A DNA stretch of 64,000 nt from Phialocephala subalpina (lineage: Eukaryota; Ascomycota; Leotiomycetes; Helotiales; Mollisiaceae): the NCBI GenBank assembly GCA_900073065.1, contig FJOG01000002.1, forward strand, positions 1,582,243 through 1,646,242, given 5' to 3'. This document shows, piece after piece, positions 46,178-57,861 of the stretch. The stretch's first letter is position 1. Each line of letters begins with the position of its first letter. The translations under genes were made by a program, and so were the position numbers. The notes below the pieces were generated by a model, which ran no database searches, had not been told where the DNA came from, and worked only from the letters and a program-made list of their open reading frames with translations.

Positions 46178-48309
46178 CTACCAGCACTTCTTCCACTGAT
46201 CGCCCTCCACACTCTTCGCCCGAATTTTCGCCATGTCCCGCTTCATATCAAGCCAGTCTGGGTGCGTTTCAAAGGGTTCGATTGTAACATTCCATGGCCC
46301 TGGTTCCTCTGGACAATGGTTATCCTCTCCTGGCACTGCACCTGTCTTGAAATAGGTTGCTATCTTTTGGAAAGCGCAGCTGTTGTTCAACTCAGGCGAT
46401 GTGTGCTACTCTTAGTATTAGTGCGTGGATCGAACGTAAGAGAAGGAAAATTGGTGGACATACCCCGGTGCCGTGAACAGTCAGTAGCTCAGCGCCTGGG
46501 AATTTCTGAACACATGTGTAGCCACTATGTTCAGTCAGCAAAAGGGGCCGAGTTTGGCTGAGATATTGTGAAAGGGATGCTAACGCACTTCTCCAGTGGG
46601 GTTTTGAAGTCCAAGGTGTTGCTGACAACCAGCATGGGATTCTTTGTTTTGCCGCCAAAGGGACCTGCGTATATGCCCTTGGCGTTGGCGAGCCTGTCTT
46701 GTCAGCACAGGCATAAATAATGCCACAGAGGACGAAATAGAATGTCCCGGGATAGATGGGACGTATTGGAGAGCTGAAACTTACCATTGGATGCACGACC
46801 TTCCTCCCAAGATCGCAGCCTCGCTACCAATGAAGCTTTCGTTCTTGTAAAAAGCGATGGAAGATTCGAGCACGTTGCTATTGTATCTCGTACCGCTGGT
46901 ATCGGAGCATTTTGTCCCGATGTGTGAGGGATGCATACGATCATTGAACGGATTAGATTTTTCAAACTCGGAACTCAGTTTCTGTCGAGCAGCAGCATCA
47001 TGTTCAAGCTTTGAATCATCCAGAAGCTTAAGGTCATTGGCAATCTTTGGAAACCCGCGCTCTGGACTATTCAACGATTTGAATATTCTGAACTTGATCA
47101 GCCATGAGAGTCTCGTGTCATGAATCCTATTCATCGCTCCCTTAAATCGTTCGAAGATATCGTAAGCCGAGGACCCGGTATGGTAGGAGCCTAAATGCAG
47201 TTAGCCTGGACTCTGGACCGAACGCTTACAATGTCCCAGCTTTGCTGGAACTTTGTTGAGCGGCACAAAGGGGATAGACTTACAAGCATGGCCCGCACGA
47301 TAGCAGAACATGAAGAATGATAGGAACGCGTGGTCCGTATCGGTGTGTTTTGTCGTCTGCTGATCAAATAGATAATCGTCCGGGTTGAGGATTCCGTCCA
47401 GAACGACTCGGCCAACACGGTCTGGAAACAATGATGCAAATGTCTGGCCAATGAAGGAGCCGTAGCTGAGACCCCAGAAGTTCAATAACGAGGCGTCCCT
47501 TAGCCCTTTTGCACTCTCGCTTGCTGAGAACGCATCCACGATTGCAAGCATATCTTTTACGACGACTCCAGTGCCCATGTGGGATGCAACCGCATTCAAG
47601 TTCTCTGGACATTTTGGTCCGAAGACTTTGTTTGTTTTCAGATATTCATTGCAGATGCCATCATCTTCAACCAGATCGCTAGCAGCTCGAATATACAGGT
47701 CAGAATCAGCAGAGCAGTCAGCCATGGGCATGCTGTAACAAAATATCAGAATAAATGCCCCAGAAGCAACGGGACGAAATACTTGCCTATATTGGACCCC
47801 TCTTGGCTCCCAGGCAATAATATCGAACGTATTCGGTACTCCTGATCTTAAAAATCCCTCTTTTCCTCGAAGACTATCTATCCCAGAACGCCCAGGACCA
47901 CCAGGGTTATATAGAACCATTCCTTGGTACGAAGATCTATTCGTGGCTGGGAATCTGATGAGCGGTACGTATGCTCTCGGACCTTTAGGATCTTCGTAAT
48001 CTAGTGGGACATCAAAGACAGCGCATTGATATGGAGGAATGGATGGATTGAATGGCGAGTGGAAGCAGGAAGACCAAGTCAGGTTGGTTGACGGGGTGAG
48101 CTAGAAATCTCAGATGTCAGCGCAGACAATCAAAAATTTTCAATTCATACATCAGCGAATCGCGTCATTAGCTTTGAATTCCAGCCATATTTAGGTCCAA
48201 GGTCACTTTCCCAGCGAGCGTAGAGTACGTTGAGTACTGGATGAGCAATGATAGCGAGTAGTACTATGAAGCATGCCACAGGCCAAAGCATTTGCTTAAG
48301 GGTGGGCAT
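46178..48309 (-). CDS. alpha/beta hydrolase with TAP-like C-terminal domain
   Basis: ATG 48309 begins a hydrophobic signal anchor (residues 8-28, ACFIVLLAIIAHPVLNVLY). Exon 1 ends at 48151; several more exons follow (introns near 48150, 47790, 47280-47190, 46800-46690, 46600 and 46510-46410). The hydrolase core is plain: MVLYNPGGPGRSG oxyanion region, IIAWEPRG, nucleophile elbow GLSYGS, and RVVLDGILNPDDY. The C-terminal part (NPMLVVSNTLDFKTPLE, GAELLTVHGTGH) is the TAP-like domain of tripeptidyl-aminopeptidase relatives, carrying the catalytic Asp and His. It probably acts as a secreted or membrane-bound serine peptidase that trims small peptides. The N-terminal anchor has no obvious cleavage site, so membrane attachment is likely. 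Confidence 0.82.
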
Positions 48310-49349
48310 TTTTCTGATATGCTGATGTGGGTTTTGATAGCAACAATGTTCCAGCTCCGCAGGGACAATCGATACTGCTTGATTTGATGACCAATAGCGG
48401 ATGTGGAGCGAAGTGAATTTGATGTTGATTATGATGACTAATGATAACGAACGAAGGAAGATGCGAAAATCGCCATAAGAACTACTCTGAGAAAGTGCTG
48501 TACGAAGACAGCAGGAGCGACCACCAGGGTCCACGATCATGAGAGACATGGACAAATCCAACCTTGGAAGGAACATTATGCGGCAGGAAAAGCGCCTTCA
48601 CCCGATTCTTGCAGGTCCAGCTTGGAAGGCAAGAGATGCTTCGAGGTACGAACGTAGAGATTTGTCGAGGTCAGGAGAGTGGCGCTGACGGAAAGGCAGT
48701 TTTTATGTCTGGGTCACGTGGAAATTGGTATTTTCTTCTTCTAAAACGCCTTCTCTGAGATGTAACTGGAACATTTTTACTATTTGTTTTCGAGTGTCCG
48801 GAAATACTGACCTAGTCTCTTCGTGTTCAAGATAGCCAGTGACTCTCACGTGCTGACATCTCTAGATGTCTTGGCAGGCTCTTTTCTTTTGTTTCTCATC
48901 AAACATCCGAGCACGAAACCTCCACATCTGTGCGATCATCCAAACATTTCAACAATCCAGGGCCCGCGGGGCTCTGAAGCCTAAGATTCGAGGACCTTAT
49001 CGCATCCTCATCTCTCCAAATTACAGAACAGCAAGTGTGTTTCGAAGGCACAGCGCACGTGCGCGCGTTCTGAGGTCGCCATCAAAGTTTCTCTAATTGG
49101 GCAGTCCACTGCAAAATACCCAGATGTCCCCGCTGGCCCAACCTTTCCAATACTCCACCTTTAGTTCAGGGGCTGTTCAGCTGCCGGTCTAGGTCTGTTG
49201 CCCGCTGCAGTGCGCTGTGAAGGTTTGGATCTAGAATGGTGACATTCCAAACATATATGGCTCATTGATCTCTTTTCAAAAATACATCGGGCTGGTTTCG
49301 ATGGCCTTTATACATTGAATTTAATTCTTTTTGTTTTTCTGGGGTGAAG
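48310..49349. other. divergent promoter region
   Basis: Spacer between the TAP hydrolase (minus) and the glutaminase-like gene (plus). No gene or repeat recognised. Confidence 0.5.
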
Positions 49350-51702
49350 ATGGGATTCAAGGGCATGTTATGGGGGAAGAAGGGTGCCGACGCGGCAATT
49401 ACGCCAGTCGTCGAAGCAGGTGACGAAAACCCTGAAGAGCCAACCGGATTGGAACAAAGCAAGCAGACTTCTCTCAAGGCGAGATACTCACGCTTCAAAA
49501 ATTTCTATCTCGAGTCAAAAGTTCTGCGAATATCTTGTATTGCACTTATTGTTGCTCTTCTGGCGCTTTTGGTTGCACTTTTGGCATATACACAAACTCG
49601 ACGACGACCAGTTGCAACTCATCCGAGCACCAACTTCACCCATATTCCAATACAACCTGCTTCATACCCGTTGTCAGTACGATCGCCCTACCTCTCAACA
49701 TGGATTCCAGGAGGATTGGTGGAGAAGCTGCCGTACTCTTCTCCTCAGTTCTGGACGGGTGCAAGTCTGGGATGGAGTATCATGGCACGTGTGGACAACG
49801 TTACCTACAGTCTGATGGGCGTTTCTAAACCTGCGAATGGAACTGTGGCTGCTACCGTACTGAAGGGAGAGTTCACATCGACGCATACATATTTCACATT
49901 GCGAGCTGGAGGAACGAATCTGACGTTGGATTTTCTATCGCCTGTCTCTCCGTCGAATTATCTTCGGCAGTCACTGCCTTTCAGTAAGTCTCAATTCCTC
50001 TGCGAAGCAGGGTGTACTAATTTGTCAAGGCTACTTGACGATCACAGCCTCGAGCAAAAATGGGAACACTGTACAAGTTTACACGGACCTCGACGACTCA
50101 TGGACTGGACAAGATGACAACACGATTTGGAATTTCACCAGCACCACAAACACCTCTATGTTCTCGATGTCTGCCGTTGGTACATCCAAATACTCGCAAC
50201 GAATGGAACAGGCACTATGGGGAGATGTGATTCTTGCTTCGAGAGCGTCAAACTCTTCGAAGCTCAGCATCCAGGCCGGGGATCGTGCGGCAGTTCGAAA
50301 AGCATTCGCCGGCGCAGGTAGCTTAACAGGAGCAACTCCAGATTGGAACGCTAATGGAGTGATGGGAATGGCTCACGATCTTGGTCTGGTACGTGGAGAT
50401 TCTGCGGTGACATTCGCTGTTGGATACGTGAGAGAGGACGCCATCAACTATCTAGGAAGGCCGTACACTGGATACTATCGATCATCATACCCGAACACTC
50501 TTGACGCCGTCTCGTACTTCCTGGATGACCTACAAGATGCCGAAGACGAATCTCTACGACTAGACTCAGACGTTATTGGCAAGTCAACAGCAGTGGCAGG
50601 GACGAACTACTCCGACGTCGTCGCTCTATCAATGAGACAAGCATACGGCGGTATCGACCTCGTCGTTCCTTCCAACACAACCAACACCAGCGAAGTACTT
50701 GCCTTTATAAAAGAAATCTCCAGCGACGGCAACGTCAACACCATCGACGTAATCTTCCCTGCTTTTCCAATCTATTGGGCCATGGACCCTGAATGGATTC
50801 GTCTCCTCCTCGATCCTGTTCTGCAGTACCTCTCTACAGGAGCTTGGAAACGCCCGTTCGTAATTCACGACATCGGCAGTAATTACCCGAATGCCACTGG
50901 CCACGATGATCAAAGAGCAGAAGAAATGCCGATAGAAGAAACAGGGAACCTCATGATCCTAGCCTACGCTTACGTCCTCGCCAGCAACAACACAGAATGG
51001 GCAAACCAATACTTGTCTCTCTTCCAAAACTACACCGACTACCTAGTCAATAATAGTCTCAACATTTCCCTTCAATTATCAACCAACGACGCTGCCGGAC
51101 CACTCGTCAACGAGACAAACCTCGCCGTGAAGGGAGCTCTCGGACTCAAAGCCTTCGGTCTCCTCTCGGGAATGACTAACTACTCCTCTCTCGGCGATGC
51201 ACACGCCAGCCTCCTCTACACCGATGGTCTCGCAACCTCAAACTCCCTCAACGCCACCCACTTCACCCTCGAATACCCGTCTTCCTCTTTTGAAAATACC
51301 TGGAAAGTAACATTCAACCTCTTCCCCGACGTCCTCCTCAACCTCTCCACCTTCCCTACCTCAGCCTACGACACCGAAAACACCTTCTACCCCCAGATCC
51401 GCTCCCAAGGCGGCGTCGCTCTAGACAATCGCCAATGGTGGGCAAAAACAGACTGGAATCTCTGGACCGCAGCCGCCGCATCCTCTTCCGGTTCAAACAC
51501 AACAAGAGACATGATGGTCAACGATATCTGGGCATATGCTAGTAATGGGATGAACGAGGCGCCGTTCTCGGATCGGTATGTGGTTAAGAGTGAGGGTGCG
51601 CCGAGGATGGTTGGGAGGGAGTTTGCTTTGAGAGCGAGACCGACTGTTGGGGGGCATTTCGCGTTGTTGGCTATGTTGGGAGCGAGGTGTCTCAAGTGGT
51701 AG
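49350..51702 (+). CDS. GtaA-like glutaminase, membrane-anchored
   Basis: Exons 49350..49983 and 50030..51702 (46-nt intron, AAG acceptor after a TACTAAT branch) give 768 residues. The open frame starts two codons earlier at GTG; ATG 49350 is preferred. The body matches fungal glutaminase A proteins (DUF5127, DUF4965 and DUF1793-type regions): RSPYLSTWIPGG near the N-terminus, GGIDLVVP, YPNATGHDD, EETGNLMILAYAY and DRYVVKSEGAPRMVGREF-type text are visible. It would hydrolyse glutamine to glutamate and ammonia outside the cell. Classic GtaA is secreted through a cleavable signal; here about 58 mostly charged residues precede a single hydrophobic helix (59-81), predicting a type II membrane protein with the enzyme facing outward. 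Many N-glycosylation sequons support an extracellular body. Confidence 0.85.
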
Positions 51703-51917
51703 AGAGAACATTGTCTCGGCGTTCTGGAGACTTGGGCAGCATTAAAAGTGCACATGAACCATAGAAAGTGGCAAGAGCATGGCATAGCATATTTGCCTTG
51801 AATATTTTGGCATGGAATATGTACAGCTAGCAGCGAAGACCCCAATGTCACAAGAAATCTGCCACCACTTTTCGACGCAGTGCCAGTCTGCTCCTCAGTC
51901 CTCGCCATATTACTCCA

Positions 51918-52932
51918 TCAAGAAGCAACAAAAGCCGCAGCCGCCGCAGCATCCTCAGCATACGTCAAATGCGCAACCAAAATCAAATCCCCATCAACAC
52001 AAATATTATCCCCATCATGACAATAAACATCCACTTTACTCGCTGCCACATTAGGTAACGCTACTCCGTCGTCTATTTCTCATCAGCACCATCCTTCATC
52101 CACTCGCTTAACAATTGGGCAGAGAGAAGAGGGGGCATACCAGGATCGCCAAAAATAACAACCTTCGAGATCCAGCTCGCTACAGTAGCAGGCAACAGTC
52201 CGATAGCATTATGAACGATTTGTCCGCCTTGGGAGTAGCCGCTTGCGACGAGTTTTGTGTTTGGACAGGCGGCGTAGGCGGATTCGATTTGTGTTGCCCT
52301 GTTGCATCTGGTCAGCTTCCACTTCCTCATAGTCCAATTCCAACTTTGATGAGAGAATGGACTTACATCTCAGCACTCCCCACAGGGTCACCTCCCTCAA
52401 GGTATCCCGCCACGCTCGCTGAATAATCATTCACACCTTGGATGACCAGATTTGAACTTCCAACTGCACTTCTCAATGCATCAAAGAAAGGTCTAAACCC
52501 AGAATTAGCGGCATTCTAACTTATTTTGAAGAATTTGCTGCATGTCCTAGAAGCAACGACCAAAGACCCGTCCATAAAAGAAGATAATTCAACTCACGGC
52601 CCAACCAAAATCCCCACATTCCCCGGCTCACTCGTTCCCCTAGCAAAAATAACCGTATACTCCTGGCAAGTCCCTCCAAGTTGATTATACGTCGTCTGTT
52701 CTCCAGTCAAAGAAGCAAGGAGCGCTTCAAAGTCGGTTAGTATACCGACAACGTCAGCAAGAGCTCCAGAGACTTGTGGAAGTGCATCGAGGAGGATAGT
52801 CAGGAACGCGTTGAGTGGTGTTTCGCGGTCGATTAGATCTTTGTCTTGGGAGGTTGTAGCCGGGATTGGGACTGGGGAGGTGAATGTGAGGGCCAGGAGG
52901 GAGGCGAGGGTCGGGAGGATGGAGAGACGCAT
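51918..52932 (-). CDS. cutinase (secreted serine esterase)
   Basis: Exons (minus) 52932..52598, 52492..52367, 52298..52141 and 52072..51918 give 257 residues. A signal peptide is visible (MRLSILPTLASLLALTFTSP). The cutinase domain starts at the Cys before EYTVIFARGTSEPGNVG; the nucleophile serine is at about 176 in GYSQGG, and the Asp and His are in DNICVDG and AHLTYAED, with the cysteines expected for two disulfides. It cleaves cutin and other polyesters outside the cell, so it suits plant-surface or litter growth. A long, poorly conserved segment (residues 20-85) separates the signal from the catalytic domain. It is convergent with the glutaminase gene, 215 nt away. Confidence 0.92.
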
Positions 52933-54570
52933 TATGACGGTGTTGTAGGCCTGTTGACTTCGAATGCCGGACCTCGAAGTGAGAGGAAGAAGGAATGGAG
53001 GAGTTCGCTGACTCTATTGTGAAGACTCAAAAGGAACAGTGGCAATAACGACTGTTTATATCCCAACCAGTGAACGAAAGTGTAAGCAACCACAAGACAG
53101 AGAACCTTCAACAGCGCAGCCTCGATACTTCCAAATGCGGGGAAACAAGGATGAACGTTCCTCAACTCGACATGACCCTTCACCCCAAGAAGAACTTCCT
53201 CCGAGCCCATCCTTCCATCGTTCTCTTAAGTACATTATTCCACACCTCCTCAATCATAACAACACCAAAGCATCCTTCCGTTCTTTCCGCATGACCAGTG
53301 AACCAAGCCACCAATGAAGCGTTCATGCAGGGTAGATCCTCTCACACTTCACTGTGAACAGATGGTGACACTAGGACCAAATGTGAGAGAGATGGTCCTG
53401 AGTCCCGGTGATCAACACTTGCATAATCAGACCCCTCACCTAGCGCACCCTCTCCACGACGAATGAGACAGCAGAAGCTCAAAGGGACGTGATGGACAAG
53501 ATTGACAAGCAGCCGATCCCATGATCAAATCTCCAAGTTTTCTCTAGTCACTAAAACTAGGTCCCGTTCCCGCATTTGACCACGATTCAGGAACCATCTC
53601 ACTCAAGGCTCCATCCCATCTCAAAAATTTCATGGCTTTCCTCAACCCGAGAAACACTACTCTCCCCGCAAACCCACCAAAAATAAAAAAGTCCCACTCT
53701 CACCGCGAAATGCGGGGGATCTACCCCGTACCCACGAGGACAACTCATCCATAACCACGATCCTTCACGATAATCACGTCAGTGTCTGCATATCTAAAAA
53801 GCTTACCCCAGCCAAAAGTTACGCCGAGCCTCGGTGTCAACCCGATCACATGCCATACCAGCCTTCTTCAACTCCAACTTCTGCAAGCGCCGACAGGTTC
53901 AATTCTGAAACAGGAACTATCTCCGGTTGCTAGAAGCGCGGGAAGAAGAGGAACTAAGATCTGATTGCTTAGAAGCTTTTGCAAAAAGACCAATAGGAGT
54001 GTGGAAGAGGAGTGTCTGGTATTGATCAAGGATGTTGGGGTCCGTGAAGAGAAATGATGAACGAGAGCCTCATCTCGAGACTGGAGTGAATAGGTGAGGT
54101 TATCTTGTTTGAAATTAGGGTTGGAATGTTCTGTCACAGAAGAGATTGGATTACTGGCAACTAGCCAAGGTGATGAAAGGGAGTATGGCTCGATGCAGTT
54201 TCACGTCGGCCAAGCGAAGTCTAGGCTTCAAACTCGCTGGTAAGATATCCGTCGAAAACTCTCAGTTGTGCAAAGACTTCCATTTCGACCCATATGAACG
54301 CCCCTATTTGTAATTCCTGGTACAGTCTGATAGGCGTCAAAGGGCCGTCGCAGCGCAAAATATTATCCCCCATCCCAACGTAAAGAGTCCCCCGTCGTGC
54401 CGAATATGAGAGAGAGGTGGTTGCAGTAAAAGTATTCCCCCATCGCGTCGGTATTGAGGGAGTCGCAGTAATACAAGCACAAAAGAAACCTTAAGTACTG
54501 GAGAGGAAATGCTGTCGCATCAAATGATGTTCCATTCCCTCCCCAAAAGAAGACTGATCATGAGAGCAGC
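52933..54570. other. intergenic, no gene seen
   Basis: About 1.6 kb between the cutinase promoter and the 3' end of the YRA1 gene. No coding frame with domain or splice support and no repeat recognised. Confidence 0.5.
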
Positions 54571-56324
54571 TCACTGACAAAAATTAGCAGAATTCACAAG
54601 TTGGCTGCAATGCGACTCACCAAGATCTCGTCGTCCATGGTGGCGTCGCCATTGGTAGCAACCTGAACGGCACCGTTGGCAGCACCCTCGCCTTCAGTGG
54701 CAGCAGCACCGTTGTTCCAGTAGTCGACCATCTCGGAATCAAGCTCCTCAGCAGTCTTCTTGGCAGGACGTGAGTTGCGGGCTTTTCCTCCACGACCACG
54801 ACCAGCCTTGCCTCGGGTGGCGGCCTCGTTCTTCTTTGGTGCGGCGGCAGATTTGGGCTGGGATCTGGGTTGACTGCTGGAACGTTAGCAACATACCTTC
54901 TATGGACGGCAGAGTAACCTACGAGATACGCTCGCTGAGTCCCTTAGGAGCTGGAATGGCCTTGGCAAGAACGGCGTTGATGATAAGCTCGACCTTGATG
55001 GGCTTTCCGTCAACTGGGATACCGTGCAGGGTCTCGACAGCCTTGGTAGCCATATCCGAACGAGCAAAGACGATGGTCGCAATGCCACGGCTAGTTCCCC
55101 CAGGTCCGTATGAAATCTCGACTCTCTTGACTGGTCCAATGCTCTTGCCAAAATAATCCTATTTGTCCCAAGGTCTGGTTAGTGATATGGAAATCGTATA
55201 TCTCGCGTAAATCTCGACGTCGACGTTCGGTACGAAAGGAAAGGTAGCCAAAAAGGTAAGCCCCTCGGCATATCAAACAGCCTCAAACAACAGCGAGCGA
55301 GCAGTAAGCGTTAGTAAGTCGTCAGCAGGTCCAGTGTCGAAGTTCGAACAGGCCGTATAAATCCACCTAGCACTACCAATCTGTTGCGTCTCGGTGTACC
55401 GCAACCAGATCCAGTCCAAACCACCCGGGCACCCATCATCGATTGCTCGTCTCCACACATTCCCGCATTCCCTGCCTCCATCCGCTGGTAGGTCATGTCT
55501 CCTGCCTGCCGGAGATGCTCATAGGGGTGGAGAATGAGGCAAGATAATGGTACGCGTCCGACGCCCTTTTCAAGGTCGGCAGCTCTGGATTTTGTCTTCC
55601 AGGCTTGAATGTGATATGCTGTGCTGCTTGCTTCACTGCTACGCTCGCTGTAGTTTGCTCTCGTCTCCACACAAATCCAACGCCCTCGCAAATTCAGAGG
55701 CTAGAAAGCCTTTAAAAATACAACGCCATCATCATTGTGTGTCTGCGCCATCAATGATTCATGAGCTTGCCAGACTACATGGGAATCAGAGGCTTAATGC
55801 AAGACTGTGACGTGACGTGCTCGACTGCAAATCACCAGTGCTATTGGAATTTCCAAGCAAGGGTGACGAGGAGACTGTCCTGATGAGGCTTCCGCCAAAC
55901 ATGATGTCAAGATGATATTATCATGTGTATTATACTCGTGAAAACCCCGCAGGTATAGGAATCGATTGGAATACTTCGACAGAGGCCTTGGCCTCAACGG
56001 TAACATACCTTAATCATTTGCTCGGTGATATCCTTGGGCTGCGGTCGAGTCAGCTAATATTCAACAGATGATTTTGCGGTGACTTACCAATCCACTGACG
56101 AGAATTCTACCTTCACCATTTCCAAGTCCTGATGGACCAGTTGGGACTGACTTTCCAGCACCTTTAGCGCCCTTGACGGTCTTCTTGATTCCACCGACTG
56201 GGGCAGCGACGGCGGCCTTTCCGGCAGCAGAGCGACGAGTGCGGACACGGTTGCCTCGGCCACGAGCGGAGGTTCGTTGAGTGGAGATGATCTCATCGAG
56301 AGACTTGTCGAGCTTTCCAGACAT
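54571..56324 (-). CDS. YRA1: mRNA export factor YRA1/ALYREF (RRM protein)
   Basis: Exons (minus) 56324..56088, 56038..56009, 55158..54923, 54873..54621 and 54573..54571 give 252 residues. The N-terminus MSGKLDKSLDEII is the UAP56/Sub2-binding motif of Aly/REF proteins. It is followed by an Arg/Gly/Lys-rich linker, then an RRM starting RILVSGLPKDITEQMIK, split by introns but contiguous after splicing (QMIK-DYFGKSIG), then a second RG-rich linker and a C-terminal MDDEIL, the other Sub2-binding end. It is a nuclear adaptor linking spliced mRNA to the export receptor. Odd features are an 850-nt third-exon intron (55159..56008), against about 50 nt elsewhere, and a last intron that leaves only the TGA stop in the final exon. 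Retaining that last intron would add VSRIAANL. Confidence 0.88.
55159..56008 (-). other. 850-nt intron within YRA1
   Basis: Strong donor AAG|GTATGT, branch CACTAAC about 24 nt before the TAG acceptor. The RRM reads without gap across it, so no exon is hidden inside. Short open frames inside have no domain. C- and D-box-like sequences are too close together for a snoRNA. Confidence 0.75.
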
Positions 56325-57175
56325 GTTTGCGGTGTTTTGGTTTTGAAGGTGAGTGTGGAGGTGAATTTGCTGGCTGATAATCGGATCGTTAGGATCAGCA
56401 GTATTAGGTAGGGCAGATATCGATCGCAAGTCGATCAAGTTCCACGCGATGGAGAGGAAGGCTGGCTGACTCTGAAAGTGCTGCGCTGTATCGCGTGTTT
56501 GCCTGCGGAGGAATGAGGCTGACGTGCGAACGCGACTCGAAAATGGCAATAGAAAAAGGGCTTGCGGCTATCGAAATTGGTTGATGAAGCGCGCGACGAT
56601 GATTTTGAAGTGTACCGAGAGAGTGGATGAAGAATCGAAGATGGGTTTGGGTTTGTGCTTGGGTTTGGGGATGTGATCGTGGATGGAGGAGGAAGAAGTT
56701 GTGCAGGCAGGGGAAGTAGAAGAAGGCTAGCTCCAACGCTAGTCTTGATTGAGTCACAGTTTCAGTCACGTGTCGCGTTCAGCCACAACCCCTTGCAGTT
56801 GTCCATCGTTGTCGAGAAACTGGTCATAGTACTCGTACGATAATTCAATTTATAAGTTTTCATGTTTCACAGTAGTTAGATTCTCCTGAGAGTCCATTCA
56901 TTCCGTTTGAGGCGTGTTGGACCTTTGGTTCTGATAATGTACAAGTTCAAGGAAGAGCTCCCCTTTGTCGAATACGGCAAAGTTCCAGACCTCCCCTCCA
57001 AAACCAATTGCAACTTTTGCGAGCAACCTTATTTCGCTGTCTTATACATCCCATGATATCCATTCCTATAACGCCGATAATGCTTGCAACTAGAACTTCG
57101 CAGCTGCAGAGATGTCTCCTCGAAGTGCTGCATCCTGCCAAGTCCTGCCATCTTGTCTTCCCCGCCTGAAATTCC
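56325..57175. other. intergenic, YRA1 promoter side
   Basis: Contains pyrimidine-rich leader sequence (on the minus strand) directly upstream of YRA1 and the 3' region of OST4. No further gene recognised. Confidence 0.5.
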
Positions 57176-57352
57176 TCATCTCCCTACTGATGCGGCTCTG
57201 ACCTCTGCTTGTCCGGAAGTAACCTTGCCCTTGCTGTCCGTCGCTGGCTCTTCGACAGCATTGATCTCGAGGAAGTGGTATAGAATGATGAGGAGCATGG
57301 CAATGGAGCCAAGGAAGATGGCGAGTCTGTAGAGATCGTCGTCAGATATCAT
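57176..57352 (-). CDS. OST4: oligosaccharyltransferase subunit OST4
   Basis: A 58-residue single-exon frame from ATG 57352; the open frame upstream begins at GTG and was not used. The sequence MISDDDLYRLAIFLGSIAM begins with the same MISD start as yeast Ost4, followed by one membrane helix (about residues 9-28) and IYH/LYH-type residues (LYHFLE). Ost4 is a mini-subunit of the oligosaccharyltransferase in the ER membrane, bridging Stt3 and Ost3/6 during N-glycosylation. The C-terminal tail here is longer than in yeast and hydrophilic. Confidence 0.8.
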   Translation of the reverse strand: MISDDDLYRLAIFLGSIAMLLIILYHFLEINAVEEPATDSKGKVTSGQAEVRAASVGR

Positions 57353-57861
57353 CTTGACGGTAGAGTGTCTGCTGATGTAGAGGTGGTGGAAAGATGCTTC
57401 TGAGAAGCTCGATGAAGCCACGTAATGGGTGCTCGATGAATGCGCGGTGCTTTAAAGAAGCTAGAGGAAGTTAGTCCAGTCGATTTGATGCAGTAATATC
57501 AATGATATTGAGGTTCTCTTACCAGTGGCAGATGTTGTCAATTGCGATCTCGAGTATTCAGGAGCTGGAGTTGTCGCAGTCAGTGAGGCCAGCTTGGAGC
57601 TTCAAAGCCAAGACTAGGCTCCACATTTCCTTAGTCCAGCGGGAAAGCCTCGCTTACTACACCAGTCATTGACCCCACCAAAACTTCCTGGCTTTCGCCA
57701 TTCAGACATCAAGACCTCATAGTCACTTGAGCACGTCTTGACGACTTTCCCACGGTCTTTTCTGCACATCCGAACTAGCCAGACTCGAATCAATATTCTT
57801 ACCACGATTTTGCCCCCTTCAGATATACTCCTACCATCGACAAGACCCCTCCACCGCCGAG
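57353..57861. promoter_or_regulatory. divergent promoter OST4/TMA46
   Basis: A 509-nt spacer between the divergent OST4 and TMA46 genes. No specific factor site could be identified. Confidence 0.4.

Noticed and set aside
55690..55740. Intronic C/D snoRNA in the YRA1 intron
   Set aside because: TGATGA- and CTGA-like boxes on the minus strand are only about 30 nt apart, with no terminal stem.
57353..57421. Longer OST4 N-terminus (MASSSFSEASFHH...)
   Set aside because: It starts at GTG, and the ATG before ISDDD matches the known Ost4 start.
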